A DNA stretch of 9,477 nt, from contig JBFHKO010000093.1 in the NCBI GenBank assembly GCA_041595355.1, forward strand, positions 1-9,477, written 5' to 3'. Below the pieces are notes generated by a model. The model did not search any database. It was not told where the DNA came from and worked only from the letters and a program-made list of their open reading frames with translations. Positions 1-6,161 of this stretch are shown piece by piece; within the stretch, counting starts at the first letter, position 1, and each line of letters begins with the position of its first letter. The stretch is from JBFHKO01 sp041595355 (GTDB lineage Bacteria > Pseudomonadota > Gammaproteobacteria > Enterobacterales > Aeromonadaceae). The position numbers were made by a program, and so were the translations under genes.

Positions 1-457
1 CCTGATGGTGGTCACGGTGCTGCAGATGGCCATCACCTGGTTTCGGCTGCGCAAACTGGAGAAGATGCACCTCATTACCCTGGGGCTGGTACTGGTATTC
101 GGCGGCATGACGCTCTTCTTCCACGACGATGCCTTCATCAAGTGGAAGGTGACGGTGATCAACAGCCTGTTCGGCTTGGCGCTGCTGGTGAGCCAGTTCA
201 TCTTCGGCAAACCGCTGATCAAGCAGATGCTGGCCCGGGAGATCCAGGTGCCGGATCCTGTCTGGGGCCGGATCAACCTCGCCTGGGCGCTGTTCTTCTT
301 CGTCTGTGCGACCCTGAATCTCTATATCGCCTTCAATCTGTCCCAGGAGATCTGGGTCAACTTCAAGGTGTTCGGCCTGCTCGGCCTGACATTGCTGTTC
401 ACCCTGCTGACCGGCGGCTATCTGTACCGCCACATCCCGGCCGAGCAGAAACCCTAA
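1..457 (+). CDS. yciB: YciB (IspZ, septation protein A), 5'-truncated by window edge
   Basis: Inner-membrane protein of the YciB/IspZ family, linked in enterobacteria to cell-envelope synthesis and septation. The visible part is about 151 residues of a family that is usually near 180, so roughly the first 30 residues lie outside the window. The frame is already open at position 2 (Leu before the Met at position 5), so that Met is internal. Family-specific segments are recalled from E. coli YciB: RLRKLEKM, then GGMTLFFHDDAFIKWKVTVI, then KPLIKQML, then IWVNFKVFGL, and a final YRHIPAEQKP tail. Hydrophobic stretches alternate with short charged loops, as expected for a multispanning membrane protein. 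The gene ends in TAA 27 nt before yciI on the same strand, an operon-like spacing. The exact biochemical role of the family is unsettled. Confidence 0.93.
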   Translation, partial: LMVVTVLQMAITWFRLRKLEKMHLITLGLVLVFGGMTLFFHDDAFIKWKVTVINSLFGLALLVSQFIFGKPLIKQMLAREIQVPDPVWGRINLAWALFFFVCATLNLYIAFNLSQEIWVNFKVFGLLGLTLLFTLLTGGYLYRHIPAEQKP

Positions 458-484
458 TTCAACCCAGCCAAGGAATGCATCGCC

Positions 485-781
485 ATGTGGTATCTCATCT
501 ACTCCGAAGACGTGGCCGACAGCCTGCCGCTGCGCCTGCAAGCACGCCCGGCCCATCTGGCCCGCCTGCAGCAGTTGCGCGATGAAGGACGGCTGCTGAC
601 CGCCGGTGCCAACCCCGCCATCGACGCCGAGGATCCGGGCAGCGCCGGCTTCAGCGGCAGCACCGTCATTGCCGAGTTTGCCTCCCTGGCCGAGGCCCGC
701 ACCTGGGCCGACGCCGATCCCTACGTGGCCGCCGGTGTCTATCGCCAGGTCACCATCAAGCCCTTCCGCAAGACCTTCTGA
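485..781 (+). CDS. yciI: YciI family protein
   Basis: Small cytosolic protein of the YCII family (ferredoxin-like, dimeric alpha-beta barrel fold). At 98 residues it has the same length as E. coli YciI and matches it over nearly the whole chain as I recall that sequence, including RPAHLARLQ, DEGRLLTAG, GSTVIAEF and DADPYVAAGVY. The family's putative active-site residues are present: His24 in RPAH, and Asp76/Asp78 in DADP. No firm substrate is known; the family is related to chlorite dismutase-type and dehydrochlorinase-type folds. The ATG at 485 follows AAGGAA at 470-475 with normal spacing. It lies 27 nt behind yciB and is closed by the hairpin at 788-813, so the two genes probably share a transcript. 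Confidence 0.95.
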   Translation: MWYLIYSEDVADSLPLRLQARPAHLARLQQLRDEGRLLTAGANPAIDAEDPGSAGFSGSTVIAEFASLAEARTWADADPYVAAGVYRQVTIKPFRKTF

Positions 782-787
782 AAACAC

Positions 788-820
788 AAGAAGGCATCCG
801 TGGATGCCTTCTTGCTTGCT
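788..820. terminator. Bidirectional terminator between yciI and cysQ
   Basis: Perfect 12-bp inverted repeat AAGAAGGCATCC (788-799) / GGATGCCTTCTT (802-813), starting 7 nt after the yciI stop. The central bases would open to form the loop. On the plus strand the tail is T-containing but weak (GCTTGCTTTG). On the minus strand, downstream of cysQ, the stem is followed by GTGTTTTC. The position between two convergent gene ends fits a shared terminator. Confidence 0.8.
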
Positions 821-839
821 TTGCCGTGCCGCCGCCGAC

Positions 840-1601
840 TCAGGTCCGGGCGATAAACCAGGGGTTCAGGAGACTCTCCTTGCTGTAGCGCAGCGGCTCG
901 CCCTCCAGGGTCACCACCTCACCACCGGCGCCCTCCAGTACCGCCTGGGCGGCCGCCGTGTCCCATTCGCAGGTGGGACCCAGGCGCGGATAGAGCTGGG
1001 CCTGTCCTTCGGCCAGCAGACAGAACTTCAGCGAGCTGCCTACCGAGATCATCTCGTAGTCACCCAGCTTGGCCAGCCAGGCCTCGGTTTCCGGGCTGCT
1101 GTGAGAGCGGCTGCCCACCACCTTGAGGGGGACGCCGGCTCTGGGCGGACACACCTTGAGGGCATGCCGGCCCTGATCGCTCTTGCGCCAGGCACCGAGA
1201 CCGGCGCCGCCCCAGTAGCTGAGCCGATGCACCGGTGCACTGACCACCCCGAACACCACCTTGCCCTGCTCGATCAGGGCAATGTTGACGGTGAATTCAC
1301 CATTGCGCTTGATGAACTCCTTGGTGCCGTCCAGCGGATCCACCAGCCAGTAACGCGACCAAGCAAGACGACCGGCCAGCACCTCGGGCTCGGACTCTTC
1401 CGATATCACTGGCCACTCCGGCGTCAGCTGCGCCAACGCGGCCTGGATCACGCGGTGCGCAGCCCTATCGGCCTGGGTCAGCGGGCTCTGATCATCCTTG
1501 ACGGTCACATCGATGGGACCATCATAAACCCCGAGGATGGCGCGTCCCGCCTCTTCTGCAATCTTGATCACAGATTCAATCAGTTTGTCTGTCAGTTCCA
1601 T
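840..1601 (-). CDS. cysQ: 3'(2'),5'-bisphosphate nucleotidase CysQ
   Basis: Hydrolyses 3'-phosphoadenosine 5'-phosphate (PAP), and possibly PAPS, to AMP (APS) and phosphate in the cytoplasm, clearing the by-product of sulfate assimilation. It is a Mg2+-dependent, Li+-sensitive member of the inositol monophosphatase superfamily. The protein is 253 residues; E. coli CysQ is 246. Metal-site motifs are in place: the acidic SEESE stretch at residues 67-71, DPLDGT at 88-93 inside WLVDPLDGTKEFIKRNGEF, and WDTAA at 213-217 with Asp214. The SLKFCLLAEGQAQLYPR segment (190-206) is typical of CysQ rather than SuhB. The ATG at 1601-1599 follows AAAGGGA (minus strand) about 6 nt upstream. It is transcribed alone, convergent with yciI and divergent from the ComEA-like gene. 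Confidence 0.96.
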   Translation of the reverse strand: MELTDKLIESVIKIAEEAGRAILGVYDGPIDVTVKDDQSPLTQADRAAHRVIQAALAQLTPEWPVISEESEPEVLAGRLAWSRYWLVDPLDGTKEFIKRNGEFTVNIALIEQGKVVFGVVSAPVHRLSYWGGAGLGAWRKSDQGRHALKVCPPRAGVPLKVVGSRSHSSPETEAWLAKLGDYEMISVGSSLKFCLLAEGQAQLYPRLGPTCEWDTAAAQAVLEGAGGEVVTLEGEPLRYSKESLLNPWFIART

Positions 1602-1806
1602 AGCATTCCCTTTCCGATAAGAACGTCAGTTTACCCGAGTAGGCCACGACCTCTTATAACAAAAATCAATGAGTTATTTCACCCACCCGCGGCTGGGCAC
1701 GCAAACGCCGAAATGATCCCCATATGAGACTGTAAGTTCTGCCAGTTTCCAGCCGGTCCCCTGATGGTCACACTGAGTTTGCCGTACCACCATCGGCGGT
1801 AACCAC

Positions 1807-1811
1807 AAGGA
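1807..1811 (+). promoter_or_regulatory. Ribosome binding site choosing the ATG at 1820
   Basis: AAGGA lies 8 nt before the ATG at 1820. An in-frame GTG at 1814 is only 2 nt from this site, too close to be used, so the ATG at 1820 is the better start for the ComEA-like gene. Confidence 0.75.
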
Positions 1812-1819
1812 ACGTGATC

Positions 1820-2131
1820 ATGAAAATAGCCCATTGCGTTTTTGCGCTGCTGCTGGCCTGCCAGCCTTTCGTTGCCAACATGACCATGGCGGCCGAAAAG
1901 CCCGGGGTCAGCCCCCAGGCCGTCAAGGAGGAGGTCGCCCGACTCAACATCAACAGCGCCACCGAAGCCCAGCTGATGACCCTCAAGGGGGTCGGTGAAA
2001 AGAAGGCTGCCGCCATCGTCGCCTATCGTACCGAGCACGGTAACTTTGCCAGCCTGGAGCAACTGGCCGAGGTGAAGGGCATCAGCCTGCGCTTCGTCGA
2101 GGAGCACGCCGGCGAACTGAGCCTCGAATAA
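1820..2131 (+). CDS. Secreted helix-hairpin-helix (ComEA/YbaV-like) DNA-binding protein
   Basis: A 103-residue protein with a Sec-type signal peptide (residues 1 to about 25: Lys2, a hydrophobic core with FALLLAC, and a MAA site before Glu26), followed by a single ComEA-type domain. That domain begins LNINSATEAQL (42-52), with a first hairpin LKGVGEKKAAAI (55-66) and a second near VKGISLRFVEEH (85-96). Such tandem HhH motifs bind the DNA backbone without sequence specificity. In naturally competent Vibrio and relatives, periplasmic ComEA holds incoming DNA and ratchets it through the outer membrane; E. coli YbaV has the same layout. Competence is therefore a reasonable but unproven role. The gene stands alone between a divergent cysQ and a terminator at 2156-2182. 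No clear promoter is seen in the roughly 220-nt gap upstream. Confidence 0.9.
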   Translation: MKIAHCVFALLLACQPFVANMTMAAEKPGVSPQAVKEEVARLNINSATEAQLMTLKGVGEKKAAAIVAYRTEHGNFASLEQLAEVKGISLRFVEEHAGELSLE

Positions 2132-2155
2132 CGATGCCAGAAGCACGGCTTATCC

Positions 2156-2182
2156 AAGCCCCGCTCGCGGGGCTTGTTGTTG
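2156..2182 (+). terminator. Intrinsic terminator after the ComEA-like gene
   Basis: GC-rich stem AAGCCCCG (2156-2163) / CGGGGCTT (2168-2175) with a CTCG tetraloop, followed by GTTGTTG. It lies 25 nt after the stop codon and separates this gene from galU. Confidence 0.85.
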
Positions 2183-2221
2183 CCCGACCTGGCCCGGCAG
2201 CCCAGAGCCCGGCAGAAGCAT

Positions 2222-2250
2222 TTGGCCCCGCCCGCCGCCTCGGCTATGAT
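2222..2250 (+). promoter_or_regulatory. Predicted sigma-70 promoter of galU
   Basis: A -35-like TTGGCC (2222-2227) and a -10-like TATGAT (2245-2250) are separated by 17 nt. Transcription would start near 2257 and give a leader of about 30 nt before the galU ATG. The site lies between the preceding terminator and galU, where a promoter is needed. Confidence 0.65.
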
Positions 2251-2287
2251 AGTGGACGCTATTTGCCCTCAGCCAACAAGGACACTC

Positions 2288-3202
2288 ATGAACAAGAAAA
2301 CCAGCCTGGTGCGCAAGGCCGTCATTCCGGTGGCCGGCCTGGGTACCCGCATGCTGCCGGCCACCAAGGCCATCCCCAAAGAGATGCTGCCGGTGGTGGA
2401 CAAGCCCCTGATCCAGTATGTGGTCCGTGAAGCCATCGCCGCCGGCATCAAGGAGATCATCCTGGTCACCCACTCCAGCAAGAACTCCATTGAAAACCAT
2501 TTCGACAAGAGCTTCGAGCTGGAAGCCACGCTGGAAAAACGGGTCAAACGCCAGCTGCTGGAAGAGGTGCAGAATATCTGCCCCAAGGACGTCACCATCA
2601 TGCAGGTGCGCCAGGGCGATGCCAAGGGACTGGGGCACGCCATCCTCTGCGCCCGCCCGCTGGTCGGCGAGCACCCTTTTGCGGTGTTGCTGCCGGATGT
2701 ACTGATCGACGACGCCGCCTGCAATCTGGCCAACGACAACCTGACAGAGATGGTGCGCCTGTTCGACGATAGTCTGGTCAGCCAGATCATGGTCGAGCCG
2801 GTGCCACAGCAGGAGGTCAATCAGTACGGGATCGCCGATACCAATGGCGCAACCCTGAACGCCGGCGACTCCTCTCCGATGAGCGCCATCGTTGAAAAGC
2901 CGCCCCGCGACGAGGCCCCCTCCAATCTCGCGGTGGTGGGCCGTTATGTGCTCTCCGCCAACATCTGGCCGCTGCTGGAAAAGACCCCGGCCGGTGCCGG
3001 TGACGAGATCCAGCTCACCGACGCCATCGCCATGCTGATGGAACGCGAGCCGGTCAACGCCTACCTGATCCGGGGCCGCAGCCACGACTGCGGCAGCAAG
3101 CTCGGCTACATGAAGGCCAATGTCGAATACGGCCTGCGCCATCCGGAGTTGAAAGAGGACTTCCGCGCCTACCTGAAGGGGCTGGCTGCACAACTGGAGT
3201 GA
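2288..3202 (+). CDS. galU: UTP-glucose-1-phosphate uridylyltransferase GalU
   Basis: Cytosolic enzyme making UDP-glucose and pyrophosphate from UTP and glucose 1-phosphate, supplying LPS core, capsule and osmoregulated glucans and the Leloir pathway. The protein is 304 residues; E. coli GalU is 302. The nucleotidyltransferase signature GLGTRMLPATKAIPKEM is at residues 17-33, the KGLGHAI segment at 113-119, the metal-site PD at 136-137, the sugar-binding VEKP at 202-205, and GDEIQLTDAI at 238-247. The ATG at 2288 is preceded by AAGGA (2278-2282). The frame stays open upstream, but residues before this Met have no family resemblance and would start inside the preceding terminator. Own promoter and terminator make it monocistronic. 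Its neighbour rssB converges on it; in E. coli the two are also adjacent but co-oriented. Confidence 0.98.
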   Translation: MNKKTSLVRKAVIPVAGLGTRMLPATKAIPKEMLPVVDKPLIQYVVREAIAAGIKEIILVTHSSKNSIENHFDKSFELEATLEKRVKRQLLEEVQNICPKDVTIMQVRQGDAKGLGHAILCARPLVGEHPFAVLLPDVLIDDAACNLANDNLTEMVRLFDDSLVSQIMVEPVPQQEVNQYGIADTNGATLNAGDSSPMSAIVEKPPRDEAPSNLAVVGRYVLSANIWPLLEKTPAGAGDEIQLTDAIAMLMEREPVNAYLIRGRSHDCGSKLGYMKANVEYGLRHPELKEDFRAYLKGLAAQLE

Positions 3203-3242
3203 CGGTGGCCGCGGTTGAGCTACCGTTTGTGCATGCGTGCGC

Positions 3243-3275
3243 AAGAGGCTGCCCCGGCAGCCTCTTTGCTTTGTG
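3243..3275 (+). terminator. Intrinsic terminator after galU
   Basis: Stem AAGAGGCTGC (3243-3252) / GCAGCCTCTT (3257-3266) with loop CCCG, followed by a T-rich run TGCTTTGTG. It lies about 40 nt after the galU stop. On the minus strand the same hairpin could stop rssB transcripts, but there it is followed by GCGC rather than a U-tract. Confidence 0.8.
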
Positions 3276-3298
3276 TTGTCTGGCGGATCCGGCGGCAC

Positions 3299-4279
3299 TC
3301 AATCGCCATGCTGCAAGCCTATGCTGAGACTGGCGCCGGCATCGCCACGGATATCCAGCCTGAATGGCAAGCTGGCCGGGCGCTGATGAGTGACATACTC
3401 GCTCTGGCGCACCAGCCCCAGGGGCAAACCATCGGCCTGATACAGCCAGTGGGGGGAGCCCAGGCCGGCATTGGCAAACTGCAGCTGCTGCTCGGCAGGG
3501 GAAAACAGCAGGGCGGCCATGTTCAGGCAGCCCTTGAGGCCGGAATCATAAAGGTGCCAATTCAGGTAGGCAAGCAGCTGCCCGGGCGCATTGAGCAGCT
3601 GGCTCTCTCCCTTGCAGTACTGGCGATAAGGGGCATGCAGCAGGAATCTGGCCATGGCGCCCATAAAGGTGGCATCGGCATCCAGCAGCGAAAGCTCGAT
3701 GATGAGCAACAGCAGGCGGCCATCGAGCTCGTAAAACTCCGGCATCAGCAGCGGCGAATCCGACTCGTAGTGCAGTGACCACTCCCCCAGCCGTTGTTGC
3801 CGGGGCGGCGCCATGCTTTGCAGCAGGTGGGTCGCCGCCAGATCATCGCTGCCAAAATGGCTCAGATGCTGCGCCAGCTCCTGGTGGGCCTGCTCGGTCG
3901 CCGACGCCTGCAGGCAGGCCTCCATCGCCTCGCGAAATGCCCGCCAGTCGCGGATGGGCTTGATGATATAGTCCCGCACCCCCGCCCGCAGGGCCTGACT
4001 GACATCCCCCAGGTTGGCCAGACCGGACACGACCATGATGGGCAGCTGCGGAAAGCGCCGGTTGATGCAGTCGATGACCTCGTGACCATTCATCCCCGGC
4101 ATGCACAGATCGCAGAGCACCAGATCCGGACGGTAGAGGGCCACGGCCGCCAGGCCGGCGGTGCCGCTATCCGCCTCGAATACCAGATCACCGCGGCTGC
4201 GCAGGTGTGCCACCACGCCGGCGCGAAAAACGGGTTCATCCTCAATGACCAGGATTTTGCGCTGTTTTTTTGGCTCCAA
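3299..4279 (-). CDS. rssB: RssB-like response regulator: receiver plus degenerate PP2C-type domain
   Basis: RssB is the adaptor that hands the stationary-phase sigma factor RpoS to ClpXP; phosphorylation raises its affinity for RpoS. The protein is 326 residues (E. coli 337). Receiver domain about 7-125: acidic pair Glu13/Asp14, phosphoacceptor Asp57 in LCDLCMPGMNG, Ser85, and Lys107-Pro108. A helical linker (about 125-160) contains LLQSMAPPRQQ, matching the LLQ-PP-QQ segment I recall from E. coli RssB. The C-terminal part (165-322) has PP2C/SpoIIE-like features (FANAGLGSPHWL at 268-279), but the metal-site Asp-Gly motif is missing (IIELSLLDADATF at 193-205), as in RssB, a pseudophosphatase. 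Start is TTG at 4279-4277: an in-frame TAG sits two codons upstream and the receiver begins at once. AGGTGG (4286-4291) lies 6 nt away. It is 93 nt downstream of the receiver-only gene on the same strand. The name rests on domain layout plus galU adjacency. Confidence 0.8.
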   Translation of the reverse strand: MEPKKQRKILVIEDEPVFRAGVVAHLRSRGDLVFEADSGTAGLAAVALYRPDLVLCDLCMPGMNGHEVIDCINRRFPQLPIMVVSGLANLGDVSQALRAGVRDYIIKPIRDWRAFREAMEACLQASATEQAHQELAQHLSHFGSDDLAATHLLQSMAPPRQQRLGEWSLHYESDSPLLMPEFYELDGRLLLLIIELSLLDADATFMGAMARFLLHAPYRQYCKGESQLLNAPGQLLAYLNWHLYDSGLKGCLNMAALLFSPAEQQLQFANAGLGSPHWLYQADGLPLGLVRQSEYVTHQRPASLPFRLDIRGDAGASLSIGLQHGD

Positions 4280-4285
4280 CTGCTA

Positions 4286-4291
4286 CCACCT
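4286..4291 (-). promoter_or_regulatory. Ribosome binding site for the TTG start of rssB
   Basis: Read on the minus strand, AGGTGG is followed by 6 nt and then TTG (4279-4277). The in-frame stop TAG at 4285-4283 excludes any upstream start, so this site fixes the beginning of the protein. A TTG codon with a moderate site suggests a low translation rate. Confidence 0.65.
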
Positions 4292-4372
4292 GCAGACATC
4301 TGGCAGACAACCATCGGTCAAGCGTAGCCAAGACAGAGCCCGAAAAACAGGCGCGCCGACCCGTCGGGACTA

Positions 4373-4846
4373 TTATTTCAATGCTTGGTACAGGCGGGCC
4401 TGATCCAGCTGTGCGGCATAGGCATCGTAATCCAGACGCGCCGCCAGCACGAACTCGGTGAGCAGACGCCGGCTGACACTCAGCAGCTCCCCCGCATCCC
4501 AGGGCTTTTCAAAATAGTGATCGATACGCACCGCATTGACAGCCTCGATGGTGTCCTGATGGGTGGCCTGGCCGGTGAGTAACACCTTGCGCGTCGCCTC
4601 GAAGCGCGGATCGCCGGCGATGCGCTTCAGCAATTCCACCCCGCTGCCACCCGGCATGATGTGATCCGATATCACCAGCGCCACCCGATCGCCGGCGGCA
4701 TCCAGCTCATCCATCAGGGCCAGACACTCCTCCGCCGACTCGCACTCCTCCAACTGGCAAAAGTCTGCCAGGGGAGCCAGATCCTTCATCACGGCGCTGA
4801 GTACATCTCGCTGATCATCCACGCAAATCAGATTAAGTTTGTCCAT
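4373..4846 (-). CDS. Receiver-only response regulator
   Basis: A 157-residue phosphoacceptor protein, probable partner of the kinase encoded just upstream. Receiver domain about 3-125: acidic pair Asp10/Asp11, phosphoacceptor Asp61 in ISDHIMPGGSG, Thr91 in LLTGQA, and Lys114-Pro115 in HYFEKPWD. The EKPW form is common in receivers of HD-GYP-type and orphan regulators. Only a helical tail (about 126-157) follows, with no DNA-binding or enzymatic domain. Output must be by protein contact or by passing phosphate on. Its ATG lies inside the 3' end of the kinase gene (14-nt overlap, ATG to TAA), so translation is probably coupled. After its stop come 93 nt without a convincing terminator and then rssB. 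Substrate and target are not visible from the sequence. Confidence 0.9.
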   Translation of the reverse strand: MDKLNLICVDDQRDVLSAVMKDLAPLADFCQLEECESAEECLALMDELDAAGDRVALVISDHIMPGGSGVELLKRIAGDPRFEATRKVLLTGQATHQDTIEAVNAVRIDHYFEKPWDAGELLSVSRRLLTEFVLAARLDYDAYAAQLDQARLYQALK

Positions 4847-6161
4847 CTTCCAGGGGTATCCTCACACTAAATTGCGTTGCCGTCGCCTGGCTGCTGACCG
4901 ACAGGCTGCCGCCATAATTTTCGACCAGCCGCTTGACGATTGCCAGGCCCAGACCCAGGCCAAAGGCGTGCCCCTGGCGCTTGGTGGTGAAATGCGGTTC
5001 AAAGATGCGCGCCAACAGGGCCGGGGCAATGGCCGGGCCATTGTTGCCAATCACTATCTCCAGCTCTGAGGGCAACGCCCGGGTGCGGATCCAGATCCGC
5101 GGATCGGGCTGCCCCCGCAGGGCATCACAGGCGTTCTTGATGATATTCACCCACACCTGCACCCACTCGGTCTCGTTGGCCGCAAGGCGCGGTAACGGGG
5201 CCAGCGCCAGCTCGATGCCGACCTGACGCAGCGAGCTTTGCAGCAACGTCAGGGCCTGCTGCAGGGTATCGACCAGATCCACACCCGGCCGCCGCGGCCC
5301 CGCGCCGGCCCCCAGCTGTTTGACCGAGCGCACTATGCTGGCCGCATGCCGTACCGCCAGACTCAAGTCATGACAATCCCGTCCCAGCTCCCAATATTGC
5401 GCCCCCGCCTCCAGCTCGGCCAGGCGTGCCCGGCTGGCCGCCTCGCCATTGAGAATGCGGGCAAACTGACGGGCCTGGCTGGCCGACAGGCCATATTCGG
5501 TCTGCAGTTGCCGCGCCTGGGCACGCAGCGTGGCGGTGGAGCGCAAAGGCTCCCCCTGCCGCCCCTGGCGAAACAGCCTGACGGCCAGAGGCTGGGTCTT
5601 GAACAGCTGCTGATCCACATGCTCGATAAGATAACTGGAGGTGCGTGCCGCCACCCCGATAGCATTGTTCAGCTCATGGGCCACACCGGCAGCCAGCTCT
5701 CCCAGAGTGCTCATGGTCTCCGCCTTCAGCAACTGCCGCTCGGTGCGAACCTGCTGCCGGTAGGCACGATTGAGCTTGAGCTGGCGTTGCTTGAGCTCCT
5801 CCATGATGACCGGCATGAACTGCTCGGTGAGGCTGCCGTAGAGCTCGGTCTCCTGCGGCGCGGTGTTTCTGTCAATCCAGGCGATTTCACACGGCTCCAG
5901 CGCCTGCAGACGACAATAGCTGACATAACTGCGGGAGAAAAAACTGTGCACGCCCATGAAGTTGCCGGGCTCCACTGTCAAAATGGGCAGCCACTCCTGC
6001 TCCGGCCCACTCTGATACTGCCCCTCCACGCGGCCATGCAGCAGCAGGTAGAGCCGGTGGTTGGGGGCGTCCTGCTGCAGCAGTATCTCCCCCTGCGCCA
6101 ACGAGCAGCGCCGGGTCGGATCGGAAAAATAGAGACGCTGCAGGCGAGTGATATCCGTCAT
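4833..6161 (-). CDS. Soluble histidine kinase with CRP-like (cNMP-binding fold) sensor domain
   Basis: A 442-residue sensor kinase with no membrane segment, so a cytoplasmic signal is expected. The N-terminal part (about 5-115) has the CAP_ED pattern: SLAQGEILLQQDAPNHRLYL, then LHGRVEGQY, then VEPGNFMGVHSFF, then LEPCEIAWI. No helix-turn-helix follows. A helical linker leads to the H-box GELAAGVAHELNNAIG (154-169) with phosphoacceptor His162. The second dimerisation helix appears near 265-283, leaving an unusually long stretch of about 95 residues between. ATP-binding domain: N-box NIIKNACDAL (339-348), G1 GNNGPAI (372-378, Asn in place of the usual Asp), F-box IFEPHFTTK (386-394), and G2 GLGLGLAIVK (401-410). 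The start ATG overlaps the transporter stop as ATGA. The frame is open far upstream, but those codons are the out-of-frame image of the transporter. Confidence 0.9.
   Translation of the reverse strand: MTDITRLQRLYFSDPTRRCSLAQGEILLQQDAPNHRLYLLLHGRVEGQYQSGPEQEWLPILTVEPGNFMGVHSFFSRSYVSYCRLQALEPCEIAWIDRNTAPQETELYGSLTEQFMPVIMEELKQRQLKLNRAYRQQVRTERQLLKAETMSTLGELAAGVAHELNNAIGVAARTSSYLIEHVDQQLFKTQPLAVRLFRQGRQGEPLRSTATLRAQARQLQTEYGLSASQARQFARILNGEAASRARLAELEAGAQYWELGRDCHDLSLAVRHAASIVRSVKQLGAGAGPRRPGVDLVDTLQQALTLLQSSLRQVGIELALAPLPRLAANETEWVQVWVNIIKNACDALRGQPDPRIWIRTRALPSELEIVIGNNGPAIAPALLARIFEPHFTTKRQGHAFGLGLGLAIVKRLVENYGGSLSVSSQATATQFSVRIPLEDGQT

Noticed and set aside
1653..1659. TATAAG on the minus strand as a -10 element for cysQ.
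   Set aside because: No acceptable -35 lies 16-18 nt upstream. A promoter in 1602-1819 is expected but cannot be placed.
1786..1800. ACCACCATCGGCGGT as an operator upstream of the ComEA-like gene.
   Set aside because: The inverted repeat is short, has a mismatch and matches no operator I know; it is common by chance at this GC content.
2150..3298. A 382-codon minus-strand frame opposite galU.
   Set aside because: It lies entirely against a firmly identified GalU, is rich in Gly/His/Gln/Asp and has no family resemblance.
4343..4367. Possible terminator between the receiver gene and rssB: CCGA-CGGG-TCGG stem with a TTTTT run on the minus strand.
   Set aside because: The stem is only 4 bp and the T-run is 8 nt away from it, so it does not meet the usual form. 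It may at most cause a pause.
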